A stretch of 36,337 nt of DNA from Ophiostoma sp. CBS 140.51 (taxonomy: Eukaryota; Ascomycota; Sordariomycetes; Ophiostomatales; Ophiostomataceae): contig JANSLP010000322.1 of NCBI GenBank assembly GCA_029298735.1, positions 1 through 36,337 of the forward strand, read 5' to 3'. The translations under genes and the position numbers were made by a program. Below are positions 21,837 through 31,106 of this stretch, piece after piece (position 1 is the stretch's first letter; each line of letters opens with the position of its first letter). The notes below the pieces were generated by a model that saw only the letters and a list, made by a program, of their open reading frames with translations, was not told the origin of the DNA and did no database searches.

Positions 21837-23895
21837 CGTGAAAGCTGGCGGGTTGTTGTGTGATGATTTTTTTTCGTTTCTTCGTATTCGAACGATTGAT
21901 CGTCGGTCGGAAATCTAGATCGTGGTCGGTGTCGTCTCGACTGCCGCGCTTGCCATCGCCAGATCGAAGAGTGAGGAAATAGGAAGAGCGACAAAAGCTG
22001 TCGACCTCGTGTCTCAGGAAGGCGGACGAAAGGGCCAGGCCGTCTTGAACAATTGATCGCGGCTCTTGGTATGTCTCTTGGAACTCTTGGACGATGCTTG
22101 GGAGTTCTTAGAGTTCTTGGGGATTTCTTGGAGTTTTCTCTTGGCGCTGACTGCCTTTTTGCTTTGTTGATTTAGAGCAAAGGGATCGTAGCCGGGAGTC
22201 GGGGGAAATGTCGAAAACGAAATGGACGAGGAAGTTGGATCAAACGAGCGAAAGGATGCGGATGGGAGGTCGCGCGCAACGAGAGTTGAGGTTGTAAAAG
22301 AGAAGGAAAATGAGAGAATAGGGGGTTTCGCGACGAAAGATATGGCAAAGGCAAGAGGATAAAAGACCGAGAAAACGGAAAACCAGGTCCTGTTTGGAAA
22401 GCGAGAGACTGGGGGACTGGGGAAAGGAACAAAGGGCGACCTGTTTTTCGACTCACGCTGGGCTGGCTGGGGGTGTTTAGGTGCTAAACGGGCAAAGGGG
22501 GGCCGCAACAATAGAGGGAAGGGAGAGCTATCGATGAGTATTGGCTGGGAAAGAGCGAACGGAGGCCAGCGTCAGAGGCAACATCATCAGTATCTGTGGG
22601 AGTGGGTGTGCTCCCGCAGTGGGTGGATTGCCATGATTCCAGAACAGGAGGAGCCATCGAACCAGCCTGCCAGCCAAACGGGAACGGCGCCAAAATCAGG
22701 AAACGGGAGCCTTTGACTGGATAGGGCGGCAACAGCAACAGGGCAACAGGGGCAGAAAAGGAAGGAACGACGGAACGCTCACGCCAGGAACTGGACCATT
22801 CCACTCCCATTCCAGCGAAGCACAAGCCCAAAAAAATCAGGGAATTGAGCCAGGACGTTACTGGGCAAAAACCGCCAGCCAACCTGTCTTGCCCAGTGGC
22901 GGGACATCCTGTTTTGCGAGAGCGACCGAGGGGAGACGGAAAGTGAGCAAAAAAGGAGGGAAAGAGGGAAAGGGAGGGACATACGTACGTCGCTGCAAGG
23001 GTCGATGTCGTAGTTTATGCCTCTTTGGGACTAGTGTCGATGGGTTTTCACCTTTGTCTTGCCGTTTTGCAGGTCTTTTGCAGGTCCGGGAGTCCAGGTC
23101 TTCACAGGGGAAACCGCGCGGACCTGGAAAGGGGAAGGCGGAACCCCCTATTTTTGGACACATTGGGTAGCGCGTAGCAGAAGACACGCGGAAGTGACAG
23201 CCATTTCTGTTAGGGCGGTACTTTGGCAGTTTTGTTCCTGCACACGCTAAAGCGCTATTCACTAGCAGCCCGGAGTTCTCCAGTACTGTCAACGTTCCAT
23301 ACAGAGGCCGCGTGCCGACTCATGCGAAAGAGACATAAAACATTTGGATGTCAGGGCGACACAACATGGAGTGCGAGTACTCGAAGCGAATGAAATTGGG
23401 CCTATGAGGCGCAGCAGCAAATAAGGTATTACGAGTCGCGACGAACGCCGGACAAAGAAATGAACACGAGAAACACCATCGCAGTTGCCGTAACTGGAAA
23501 TTATCTGTGCAAGTGTGAAGGCGAATTGAAATGGAAGGAACAAAGGGCGGCGCAGGTGAAAAGTCAGCAAAGAAAGGAAGGAGACGCCGCAGTCCGACCA
23601 ACACGAGATTTCCAAAACAATAAAGCCACAAAAGGAAAGGGCAAAGAGGAGAGACAAAAGATCCCAAGACCAAAAGACCAAAGAAGCAATACCGTCATTG
23701 AATGGCCCTCTGTCAAGCGAGCTTCCCACGCATCGTCCCGCCATGCAGCGGGCGGGCCTCTAAAGTGATGTGCCGTTGTGCCAAGAAACAGGACTCTGGG
23801 CAGGATCAAGCGGGAGGGACGACCATCACAGATTGCGGCGGGTTTCAACCAGGGTCGCGGGTTGACGAGGACAAGAGATTACATCGACAAGAAAG

Positions 23896-23919
23896 TCACG
23901 TGTTATTAGTCTCACGTGA
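23896..23919. promoter_or_regulatory. Pair of TCACGTG E-box sites
   Basis: Two TCACGTG sequences start at 23896 and 23912, 16 bp apart. The second is the 8-bp palindrome TCACGTGA at 23912-23919. A GTCACGAT half-match follows at 23923. CACGTG is the core of bHLH sites such as Cbf1. No gene start lies close by, so the target is unknown. Confidence 0.45.
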
Positions 23920-24162
23920 TATGTCACGATCGTCTTACACCAAGTAAACAATGGAGCATCGCCAAGAGGGATCCATTCACCAGCGTGAACTTGGGAGTAC
24001 ATGAAGAGTTTGATTTCTCTTTTGAAATCGAATGGTATGAAAGGAACCGGAGAGAAGCTATTCTTCTAGTCGTCTTAATCAGAACATGTCGTCTTCGTGC
24101 CAGTGGCTCTATTTTCCTCTGTCCCTGATTTGCTCACGACGTCTGTTTTATTTCATAATTTT

Positions 24163-24182
24163 AAAAAAAAAAAAAAAAAAAA
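24163..24182 (+). repeat. Homopolymer of 20 A
   Basis: Twenty consecutive A residues. No retroelement body or target-site duplication could be recognised beside it, so it is listed only as a simple repeat. Confidence 0.9.
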
Positions 24183-24342
24183 TGAGAGGCAAATATCTCA
24201 AAGACAAATTTTTAGTAGAATACACGATAAATGAACAAAAATTCAAATCAATACATGCTCAAAGGCAGCTAAGCAGAGGCTAAAGAGGAAGCTTGCGAAG
24301 ACACATCTAAGATAGACAAAAATGTGGATACAAAAAATCGAC

Positions 24343-24350
24343 AAAAAAAA
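24343..24350 (-). terminator. RNA polymerase III T-run terminator of the 5S gene
   Basis: Eight consecutive T on the minus strand start at the last base of the 5S RNA, the standard polymerase III stop signal. Confidence 0.85.
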
Positions 24351-24468
24351 CGTACAGCAGCGGGTATTCGCTGGTCGTCACCGACCCAACTACTAATCCG
24401 CCGATCACAGGTTTAACTAGGGGAGAGCGGACGGGATCCCGTGTTCTCCTGTATCTATGGCCGTACGT
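24350..24468 (-). rRNA. 5S ribosomal RNA (dispersed single gene)
   Basis: A complete 119-nt 5S rRNA, transcribed leftward. The ends pair as helix I: ACGTACGGC at the 5' end with GCTGTACGT at the 3' end (nine pairs, one G-U). The conserved segments are present in order: ACACGGGATCCCGTCCGCTC, then TTAGTAGTTGGGTCGGTGAC, and GACCAGCGAATACCCG. Together these give the helix III loop, loop E and helix V, and the internal polymerase III promoter. A T-run follows at once. In Neurospora and many other filamentous ascomycetes 5S genes are scattered singly rather than placed in the rDNA repeat, which fits this location between protein genes. No mutation breaks the core, so it is probably functional. Confidence 0.95.
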
Positions 24469-24489
24469 GGAGGATGAGCGTATGGAGTG

Positions 24490-24500
24490 TGTACATATGG
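24490..24500 (-). promoter_or_regulatory. TATA-like element upstream of the 5S gene
   Basis: On the minus strand CCATATGTAC is centred about 27 bp before the first base of the 5S RNA. Neurospora 5S genes are known to need a TATA-like box at about this distance. The match here is by position and AT content only. Confidence 0.4.
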
Positions 24501-24949
24501 GAGGATGCGTGAGCAATAAGGTGTTCTGTCGAAGCTGACTTATGTCAAGTTAACGAAACAAGTGAGTCGATATTGTATGTTACTAACGTATTAACAACAA
24601 ACAACGGCCAGGCGTGCTCACGTATAATGTAAAACACAGTACTCAAAAATTCATCTCAAACAACTGGCACGATGGGCAGATCTTCACGTGTACTCATCTT
24701 TATTACTGTGGATAGAGGGAAACAACTCGAAATAGGTATATAACGCAACTCGTCCGCCTCGACAAAGCAAAAATAATAAGAGGGTCAAGTCATCTATATA
24801 AGAGATGACAAGAGGAGGTAACAAGAGACGACAAGTGACTAGAAAAGACTAACAAAAACGCACAGGTTGCGTCAAACACAGATTACTTTTTTTCAACTAC
24901 CTTCATTTTTCAATGCGGACTCCATCACTTCAAACGCGCGGACATCCCT
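24501..24949. other. Spacer between the 5S gene and the ferroxidase gene
   Basis: AT-rich sequence that should contain the 3' UTR of the minus-strand ferroxidase gene and the upstream flank of the 5S gene. Nothing else is seen. Confidence 0.6.
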
Positions 24950-26809
24950 TTAACCCGACTTGCTGGGAACCTCGGTCGAGACGGCGGCAACCTCGCCCTC
25001 GGACGAGTCACGGGCAGCCGGTGCCGGCTTGGGGCGGTGCTTGAGATCGGCCAGACCGTAGTAGACGAGCGAGATGATACCGAGGACGGCGGACAGGACA
25101 GAAAAGGCCATGGCGACCTCACCCTTGGAGGTCCAGCCATCAGGGATATCAGCGGGCTGGGCGTTCTGGCCCGTGAGGTCGGTGTAATCCTCGGTGTTGG
25201 CGGCGGCGTTGCCGACGGTGGGGATGGCAGCAGCAGCGCAGGCGGCGTAGTGGTCCTCGGGGATCGAAACGTGGGTGGGGATGAGCTCGGGAGCCTCGAC
25301 GAAAGTCATAGCCAGACCGGAAGCCAAGTGCCAGTCAATGTGGCAGTGGAAAACCCAGACACCCGGGTTGTCAGCAACGAAGCGCAGAACAACAAAACCC
25401 TGGGGAGGCAGGACAATGACATCACGACGGATGGGGATGGGCGGGAAGTCGGTGTGGTTGTTGGGGTCATAGCCAATCGGATCGCCGTCGAGGTACGAGT
25501 TGAACTCGGGACCCAGAGGCGGCTCGCGCTGGATGACCTGGAAGTTGTGGCCGTGCAAGTGGAAGGGGTGGGAGCCTCCATCGCCGTTGTTGAGGATGAC
25601 CTCGACGACCTTGTTGTGCTCGAGGACAATGGGGTGCGTGTACTCGCCGTAGACGACCTCAGTGGTGCGCAGATCGCCGGCCGACAGCGCCGTGTACAGC
25701 GTGGGAACCTTGGGCGCAGTGTAGGTAATGTTGTTGAGCTCGGCGTAGTTGTAACCAGTCATGAGGTTGACCATGTACACGGTCACGTTGATCTGGATAT
25801 CCGGCTCGGGCAGCAGGGCCATACCGTCCGTGGGCACGAGCGTAAAATCGTCAAAGGGAACGAGATCGTCGCTCGTGGCGGCCGTGATCACAGCCTGCTC
25901 GAGCGGGGCATCCTCGTTGAGGACCAGCCAGTTGGTGTTGTTGAGCTGCAGGTTGCTCGGGATGCCGTCCATCAGGTCCGAGTCGGCCACCGTGACAATC
26001 TTGTAGTTGAGCTCGGTCGAGTTGGCCGTAGTCAGGAGCACACTGTAGCGCTGGGCAATGTGCACGTAGAGCACGCTGGCCTCCTGGGGCTCGGTGTAGA
26101 CACCGTCGACCTCGACAATGGTAAAGTTGTGGCCCTCAATGTAAATGTACTGGGCAATAAAGTTGCCCGTGTTGATGATACGCAGCAGGTACGTCGTGTT
26201 GGGCTTGACGGCAAACGTCCGGTTCTGGCCGTCGTTCATCAGGAACGAGTCGGGGATCGGCTCGGCACCGCTGGGGTTGTACAGCGACATGAACTCGGTG
26301 CTCAGGTCCTCCATCATCTCGTGGTACCAGTCAGACAGCGTAATGGGGATTTCCTCCTCGTACTGGTCGTAGAAGGGCGCGTCCACGTCGTGCACGAGCA
26401 GCGCCTGGCGGTAGCCGTCAGGGTAGCAGTAGTCGGTGTGGCAGTGATACCAGTAGGTGCCGTTCTGGTCAACGGTAAAGTTGTAGGTGAAGCTCGAGCC
26501 GGGCGGGATCGGGCACTGCGTGAACATGGACGCGCCGTCCATGTTGTTGGTGCCGTTCTGGAACATGCCGTGCCAGTGGATCGACGTGCTCTTGTCGCCG
26601 AGGCCGTTGTACATGTTGACGACCAGACGATCGCCCTTGGTGACGTTGATTACCGGCAGCGGCCACTCGCCGTTGATGCCAATAACCTTGCGGTCAGCCA
26701 TACCGTCGGGGTTGGCCTGGACCCACGAGACGTTGAAGTCATAATTGACTGTCTTCGCGGCGGCGCCGGCAGCCAGGGCCAGCAGGCCGGCGACGAACGC
26801 GCGGACCAT
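24950..26809 (-). CDS. fet3: Multicopper oxidase, Fet3-type plasma-membrane ferroxidase
   Basis: This enzyme oxidises Fe(II) to Fe(III) with O2 as acceptor. In reductive iron uptake it works with an Ftr1-type permease. One uninterrupted exon encodes 619 residues. Residues 1-18 are a signal peptide (ending AGAAAK). Copper-site motifs are IHWHGMF (His78, His80), WYHCHTD (His122, His124), HPFHLHGH and WVFHCHIDWHLASGL. The axial position after the blue-copper cysteine is Leu, as in Fet3. NPSGAEPIP with Glu183 matches the Fet3 iron-binding Glu region and separates it from laccases. A membrane helix (about 566-587, FSVLSAVLGIISLVYYGLADL) is followed by a basic 30-residue tail, giving type I topology. 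The segment HCHTDYCYPDGYRQ is unusual; the common form is closer to HSHxxGQYPDGLRG. Upstream are two SreA-type iron GATA sites. No permease gene lies in the window. Confidence 0.94.
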   Translation of the reverse strand: MVRAFVAGLLALAAGAAAKTVNYDFNVSWVQANPDGMADRKVIGINGEWPLPVINVTKGDRLVVNMYNGLGDKSTSIHWHGMFQNGTNNMDGASMFTQCPIPPGSSFTYNFTVDQNGTYWYHCHTDYCYPDGYRQALLVHDVDAPFYDQYEEEIPITLSDWYHEMMEDLSTEFMSLYNPSGAEPIPDSFLMNDGQNRTFAVKPNTTYLLRIINTGNFIAQYIYIEGHNFTIVEVDGVYTEPQEASVLYVHIAQRYSVLLTTANSTELNYKIVTVADSDLMDGIPSNLQLNNTNWLVLNEDAPLEQAVITAATSDDLVPFDDFTLVPTDGMALLPEPDIQINVTVYMVNLMTGYNYAELNNITYTAPKVPTLYTALSAGDLRTTEVVYGEYTHPIVLEHNKVVEVILNNGDGGSHPFHLHGHNFQVIQREPPLGPEFNSYLDGDPIGYDPNNHTDFPPIPIRRDVIVLPPQGFVVLRFVADNPGVWVFHCHIDWHLASGLAMTFVEAPELIPTHVSIPEDHYAACAAAAIPTVGNAAANTEDYTDLTGQNAQPADIPDGWTSKGEVAMAFSVLSAVLGIISLVYYGLADLKHRPKPAPAARDSSEGEVAAVSTEVPSKSG

Positions 26810-27409
26810 TGTGGGAGGAAGGATAGAGGAGGAGGAGAAAAACCAAAAGAGAAGACAATAAAAAAAAGTATCACGCTCGAGGGCGTGTTTGGTTCGTGAA
26901 CTTGGTCAACCTTGTGTCAACCTCGACGACGACGAGGATGAGTACACAAGAAAGATTGTATTGAGGGAGGGAGGAGAGAAAGGAGGAAGAAGATGAGATA
27001 AGAGAGGAAGGGAAAGGAAAGAAAAAAAGAGAACGGGAAAATAAGAAGGGAAGTGGAAAAGAAAAAGAAAAATAGAAGAAATGGACGATCAGAAGAGGAG
27101 ATGGGCGGCAGCTGGAGGGGGTGGGGTGGCCAGAAGAGAGAGGGGACCTGGGACCTGGGACGAAGAGCAACGACTGAGAGACAGCAGACGGCTAGATAGA
27201 GCGGCCACTCTTTCAAATCGACGCTGGGAAAGGTAATGTCGCGGGAGCGGCAAGGGAAAGGTGAGATTGACAAGGAGAATAGAAGCAAGAGAGACGAGAA
27301 AGAGAAGAAGCAAGACTCCGAGAATGGAGCCCGAGATGAATCTGAATTTTTTTTCTCTTGGGCCCTGACAGTGTTGACTCTTAGCAAACCCGTTTCGGGA
27401 TGTCAACGG

Positions 27410-27418
27410 ATCAGATAA
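27410..27418 (+). promoter_or_regulatory. SreA/SRE-type iron GATA site (ATCAGATAA)
   Basis: Perfect match to ATCWGATAA, the known site of fungal iron-dependent GATA repressors (SreA in Aspergillus, SRE in Neurospora). It lies 601 bp upstream of the ferroxidase start codon, a sensible promoter position for an iron-repressed uptake gene. Confidence 0.75.
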
Positions 27419-27753
27419 AATCACAACAGGGGGTGAAGGCAAGAGAGAAAAGGAAAACGAGAAAGAGCAGGGAGCAGAAGGGGGGAAAAAATCAAAATAG
27501 TTGACACAGAATCCCAGGAAACGGGAAAAGAATAATGACAAGCTCCAGAGCTATCCCGCGCTCATCAAGCTAGGAAGGGGTGTGTCGTTCTGTCGCCCTG
27601 CTGTCGGGTGTTAGTCTTATGACAAGGACAAGCTAGAGAGCGGAACCGGAAGGCAGAGTTGGACCTTGTTTCTCTCTCTTTTCCCTCAAGAATTTGGGCT
27701 CCTTCTGTTTCCTATTTATCGGCACACTCAATGCCCGCCGCTTGCCTCGGAAA

Positions 27754-27762
27754 ATCTGATAA
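27754..27762 (+). promoter_or_regulatory. SreA/SRE-type iron GATA site (ATCTGATAA)
   Basis: Perfect ATCWGATAA match, the only one here with T at the W position. It is 945 bp upstream of the ferroxidase start codon, and 344 bp beyond the nearer site. Confidence 0.7.
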
Positions 27763-30314
27763 TCTTTGCTAGGTTTTGGTGTCGAGTCAAACATTCCGGC
27801 ATGGTGTTGGTGTGGGTGGTTGAGAGAGAGGAAAGAAGAGAAAAGCAAAAGAGGTTAGCATCATAGAAGAGTAACTAGCCAAAAAGGGCCAACAGGGGCT
27901 CTGTTTGTAGTGTGGGTCGCACAGGGCACAAGTCAAAGTGGAGAACCAGCCAGAGACAAGCAACAGAGCGACGAGCACGGGGGACGGAGCACAGAGTCCA
28001 GACTCTGGGCTCGCGCTTCGAGTACAAGGTACGAGGTTAAGCTGCATGGAGCACCGACATATTTTTTTCTTCTTCTTTTTCTTTTCTAGCCATCCCATTG
28101 CCTGCCCGTTGTGATTGCACCCCATCCACAGCCATCCATGATCTTTTTCTGTTAGCCTTGCGTCCGGTGAACGCCACACGATAAAGTGGAAGAAAGGAAA
28201 CAGCAAATCGGCGAGAGGGCGAGAAGCAGGAAGAAAGAATACGAAGAGAGAGGAGCCAAAACGAGGAAAGGGAAGGTGGCAGCACGAAAACATGGGCGCC
28301 CATGTGGACTTTCCTACAACGCCCTGATGTCCCCTCGTGTCTCCTTTACCGGTATCAGATGCTGTTGCATTGGCAGTCATGATTGATAAGGAGCCTCTGT
28401 CAAATGTCAGCACAAAACTATAGTACTACGTTTACTAGAGATAACTCGCAGACCGCGGCTGAATCGTGCCACCGTGTTGGGTTGACTGGATGCTGTGAAG
28501 CTTCAGTGATCATCAACTCTCCATTTAGCGGTTTGCTTTCAGCCTTTCTCTTTTCTTCTTTTGGGGCTCGACTGTCTCGTCTCGCGGCTTGCCTCATGGA
28601 CCGTCACGCAAGCAATTGCTGTACGTAAGTGGTTATTGGTAACTCCGTGGGATGTGGGGTGAAGAGAAAGCCAGAAGAGGACTGTGTGTGAAAGTCAAGG
28701 TACTCCATACATATCACAAAAAGAAACTTTTGTTCCTCACAGCTGTGACAATCTTCCTGGGAGACACTGTTTCCCCGCCATGTGGTCCTTCCCATTTGGA
28801 AGGGTGCAGGGTGCATGGTGCACGGCGGCCAGTGAGAGGCAACGACAAGCGAGGGGAACGCTGATCAGAAGGTGGGGGGCCTGACAGGAGGCGTGGATAA
28901 GGCATGGCATATGGCGACGGCATGGCCATTGTGACTCGTGCTCTTGTGGCAAGTACTTTGGCAATCTCAACAAGGCGGGCAGGCACGCCGCATGGGAGCC
29001 GTGTCTCGTGTGCATAGTCGCCCATATGTCAAACAAAGTGATGAGCCAAAGCCGGGGATCGGGAAATGTAAAAAAGGGAAAGGTAAAGAAGGTCAAAGTA
29101 ATTGCTGAAGAGAAGCACCAAAACAAAGACACGGACAAGGGCCAGTGCCCCGGCAATCGGCCGTACTTGCCATATTGCCTTCACACCATGTTGAAGACGG
29201 CATGTGTATAGACAGAATTGAGAGAAAGCTGGTGGGCGTAGTGCTTTACCCTACAAGACGGCCACAAAATACAATGTACTTGTGCAAAACTCGCAGGCAC
29301 AACAAAAATACTTCAGACTGGCCACTCATTGGATTGGTTCTAGCTCCTATCATTGCCTGCCTTATTTTGTGGCCTGCTGGGTCGGCAAAAAAAAAAGCGA
29401 AGGATCTGGCAGTGACAACTGATCCGGGGTCATAAAGGCAGAATTGTTGGCCGCTAGGGGACTTTGATCGGCGTTGAAGCGACGGTGCATGCATCAACAT
29501 CAAAAATTCAAGATGGGGTGAAATTCTTTACTTTGTAGAATATTTCTTTTACAAAGGATGCAACTAGCTGGCCATGGCACGAGAATTATGTGGAAGCTAG
29601 GACTGCCGTACGGGGGTTCCGTGTCTGTAGGGCGGATGAGATGAAAACAAAATGCACGGGAAATCAAGGCGGCAAGTGTGGAAGGCGTCGAGATGGACGC
29701 ACATGATGTGAATGGAATCAAAATCCATGGACGTACGAAGTACGAGGTAGCGGTCGCGGCAGAAACAACTGAAAGCCAAGACAGACTGTCGATGCAGGCG
29801 GAGAGAAAAGGAGACCAAAATAAAAACAAATCCCAAGGCCATTGTTGCCCGAAGCCGGTGGGGGTGGAGATACAAAAGCCGATGAAAACCACTAAAAAGA
29901 AATCGACCAGCGCAAGGCCAAGAAAACTTTAAAGCCAAAATAGCGAAGAGCAGAGGGCACCCATTCGAAGAAGCATTCACAGTACGTAAATTGGTGGGCT
30001 GGGCGACACCATAAATGCACCAAAAGGCACAAAAAAGGGCACACCAAGGAGAGAAAAGCAGGCCAGAATGGCCAGAACCACTCCACTTTCCCACGGCAGA
30101 TGAAGCACTTGCGCGTTCGCCGTGGGATTTTCGGTTAGGGGTTCGAGGGCTCGTTTGCCTTGCGCTGCAACAGCCGAATAGAAGGATGGGAAGAGATGCT
30201 TGGCGAGAAAATGCTACGACAAAATGTGAGCTAGAGAAACAAAGCCGGACGTTGGCTGGGAGTTTTAAGCTTGGGCTGCCAAGACGGCCAGTTATCAATC
30301 TATGTCCAGGGGAC

Positions 30315-30339
30315 AAAAGATCAAAAGATCAGAAAGATC
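30315..30339. repeat. Short tandem repeat of AAAAGATC
   Basis: Two exact eight-base units at 30315-30322 and 30323-30330, then a nine-base variant (AGAAAGATC) at 30331-30339. Confidence 0.75.
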
Positions 30340-30695
30340 AAGAGCTGAACGCTAGGTAACAGGGATAAAATCAAGGAATCGTACAAAGCAAACTGAAAAG
30401 CGAGAAAGATGCGAAAAGAAAAGGACCCTTCTATTGAATAGGAAGCAAGTCACAAGGCGAAACAGCATGTGCTGGCCACAGGGGCCAAATATCTGCTGTA
30501 GGCCTCGACCATGGTAAGGTTTGCGAATATCGCATGTTCTTTTCCAATGTGTCCGTTTTGGTCTTTTGGTAATCGATTGTGGTGTTGTACTCCGATATCT
30601 GATGTTGCATACAACCCTGATTCGTTCCTTCCTCCGCTGTACGCCCAGACTCTTTGCACCTTCCTTGGCTGGGCCCATTTGATTTTTTACAGCGG

Positions 30696-30704
30696 ATCAG
30701 ATAA
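30696..30704 (+). promoter_or_regulatory. SreA/SRE-type iron GATA site (ATCAGATAA)
   Basis: Perfect match, 3.9 kb upstream of the ferroxidase and ten bases before the UUCG hairpin. Too far for a typical fungal core promoter of the ferroxidase, so its target is unclear. Confidence 0.5.
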
Positions 30705-30714
30705 CTTCAATGGG

Positions 30715-30734
30715 CTCGGTGCTTCGGCACCGAG
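30715..30734 (+). other. Perfect 8-bp hairpin with UUCG tetraloop
   Basis: CTCGGTGC (30715-30722) and GCACCGAG (30727-30734) are exact inverted repeats around TTCG (30723-30726). As RNA from the plus strand this is an eight-pair, GC-rich stem closed by C-UUCG-G, the most stable tetraloop class. No T-run follows it. It could be an RNA structural element or chance; a transcript is not shown. Confidence 0.5.
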
Positions 30735-31087
30735 TGCGCCACACCTGCCCAAAGAGACAACACAAAAGCCGTAAAAGCGGGGCCATTGTATTAGTCTGGT
30801 CCCCTATCCACAGTGGACACATCAACGCAGCTCGTAAAAATACAATTGTATTTAACAACGACAACAACAACAACACCAAGCTTCACAAGCTTTTCTCCCC
30901 GTCCTTGCTGTGTGCGAAGTACTCGTAATCCTCTGGGCACCAACAGCGGGTCGAGTTATTATTGTCGTCACCGATGTTTCCATTGTCGCTTTCTTTAACT
31001 GGTTTGAGAAAATGTTCTTTTTTCTTCTTCTTTCCTGCCCCTGGATATTCCAGCCCTAAACCGCATCCAATTGCCACTATTGTCTTT

Positions 31088-31106
31088 TTATCAGACGATC
31101 AGATAA
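31088..31106. promoter_or_regulatory. Inverted pair of iron GATA sites
   Basis: A perfect ATCAGATAA at 31098-31106 (plus) abuts a near-perfect site on the minus strand at 31088-31096 (GTCTGATAA, one mismatch) with one base between. A CCAAT box lies at 31067-31071, 16 bases before the pair. SreA-type proteins have two zinc fingers, so paired sites are of interest; binding is inferred. Confidence 0.5.

Larger units (their letters stand above)
21837..24349. other. Intergenic: upstream region of the GH76 gene, no coding gene seen
   Basis: This region of 2.5 kb should contain the GH76 leader and promoter. Its left part is pyrimidine-rich on the minus strand. Positions 22065-22145 hold a degenerate array of CTTGGA/TTCTTGG words. 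A 165-codon minus frame at 22014-22511 overlaps them but has no family features and would sit in the leader. A twenty-base A run lies at 24163-24182. Paired E-box sites are listed separately. Confidence 0.55.

Noticed and set aside
24163..24182. Poly(A) run as a possible retroelement or 5S-derived SINE tail
   Set aside because: The nearby 5S gene points the other way relative to the A run, and no element body or target-site duplication is visible.
25037..26899. A 620-codon plus-strand frame mirroring the ferroxidase gene
   Set aside because: It is antisense to a clear Fet3-type gene. Strong C/G third positions remove stop codons from the opposite strand; the Val/Asp/Gly/Arg-rich product has no domain.
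27787..28413. A 208-codon minus-strand frame
   Set aside because: Contains a lysine run from an A/T homopolymer, has no family match that I recognise and lacks coding-like third positions.
29597..30316. A 239-codon minus-strand frame in the non-coding right region
   Set aside because: No recognisable motif, Ser/Phe/Leu/Cys-rich low-complexity product, no coding-like codon bias and competing frames on the other strand.
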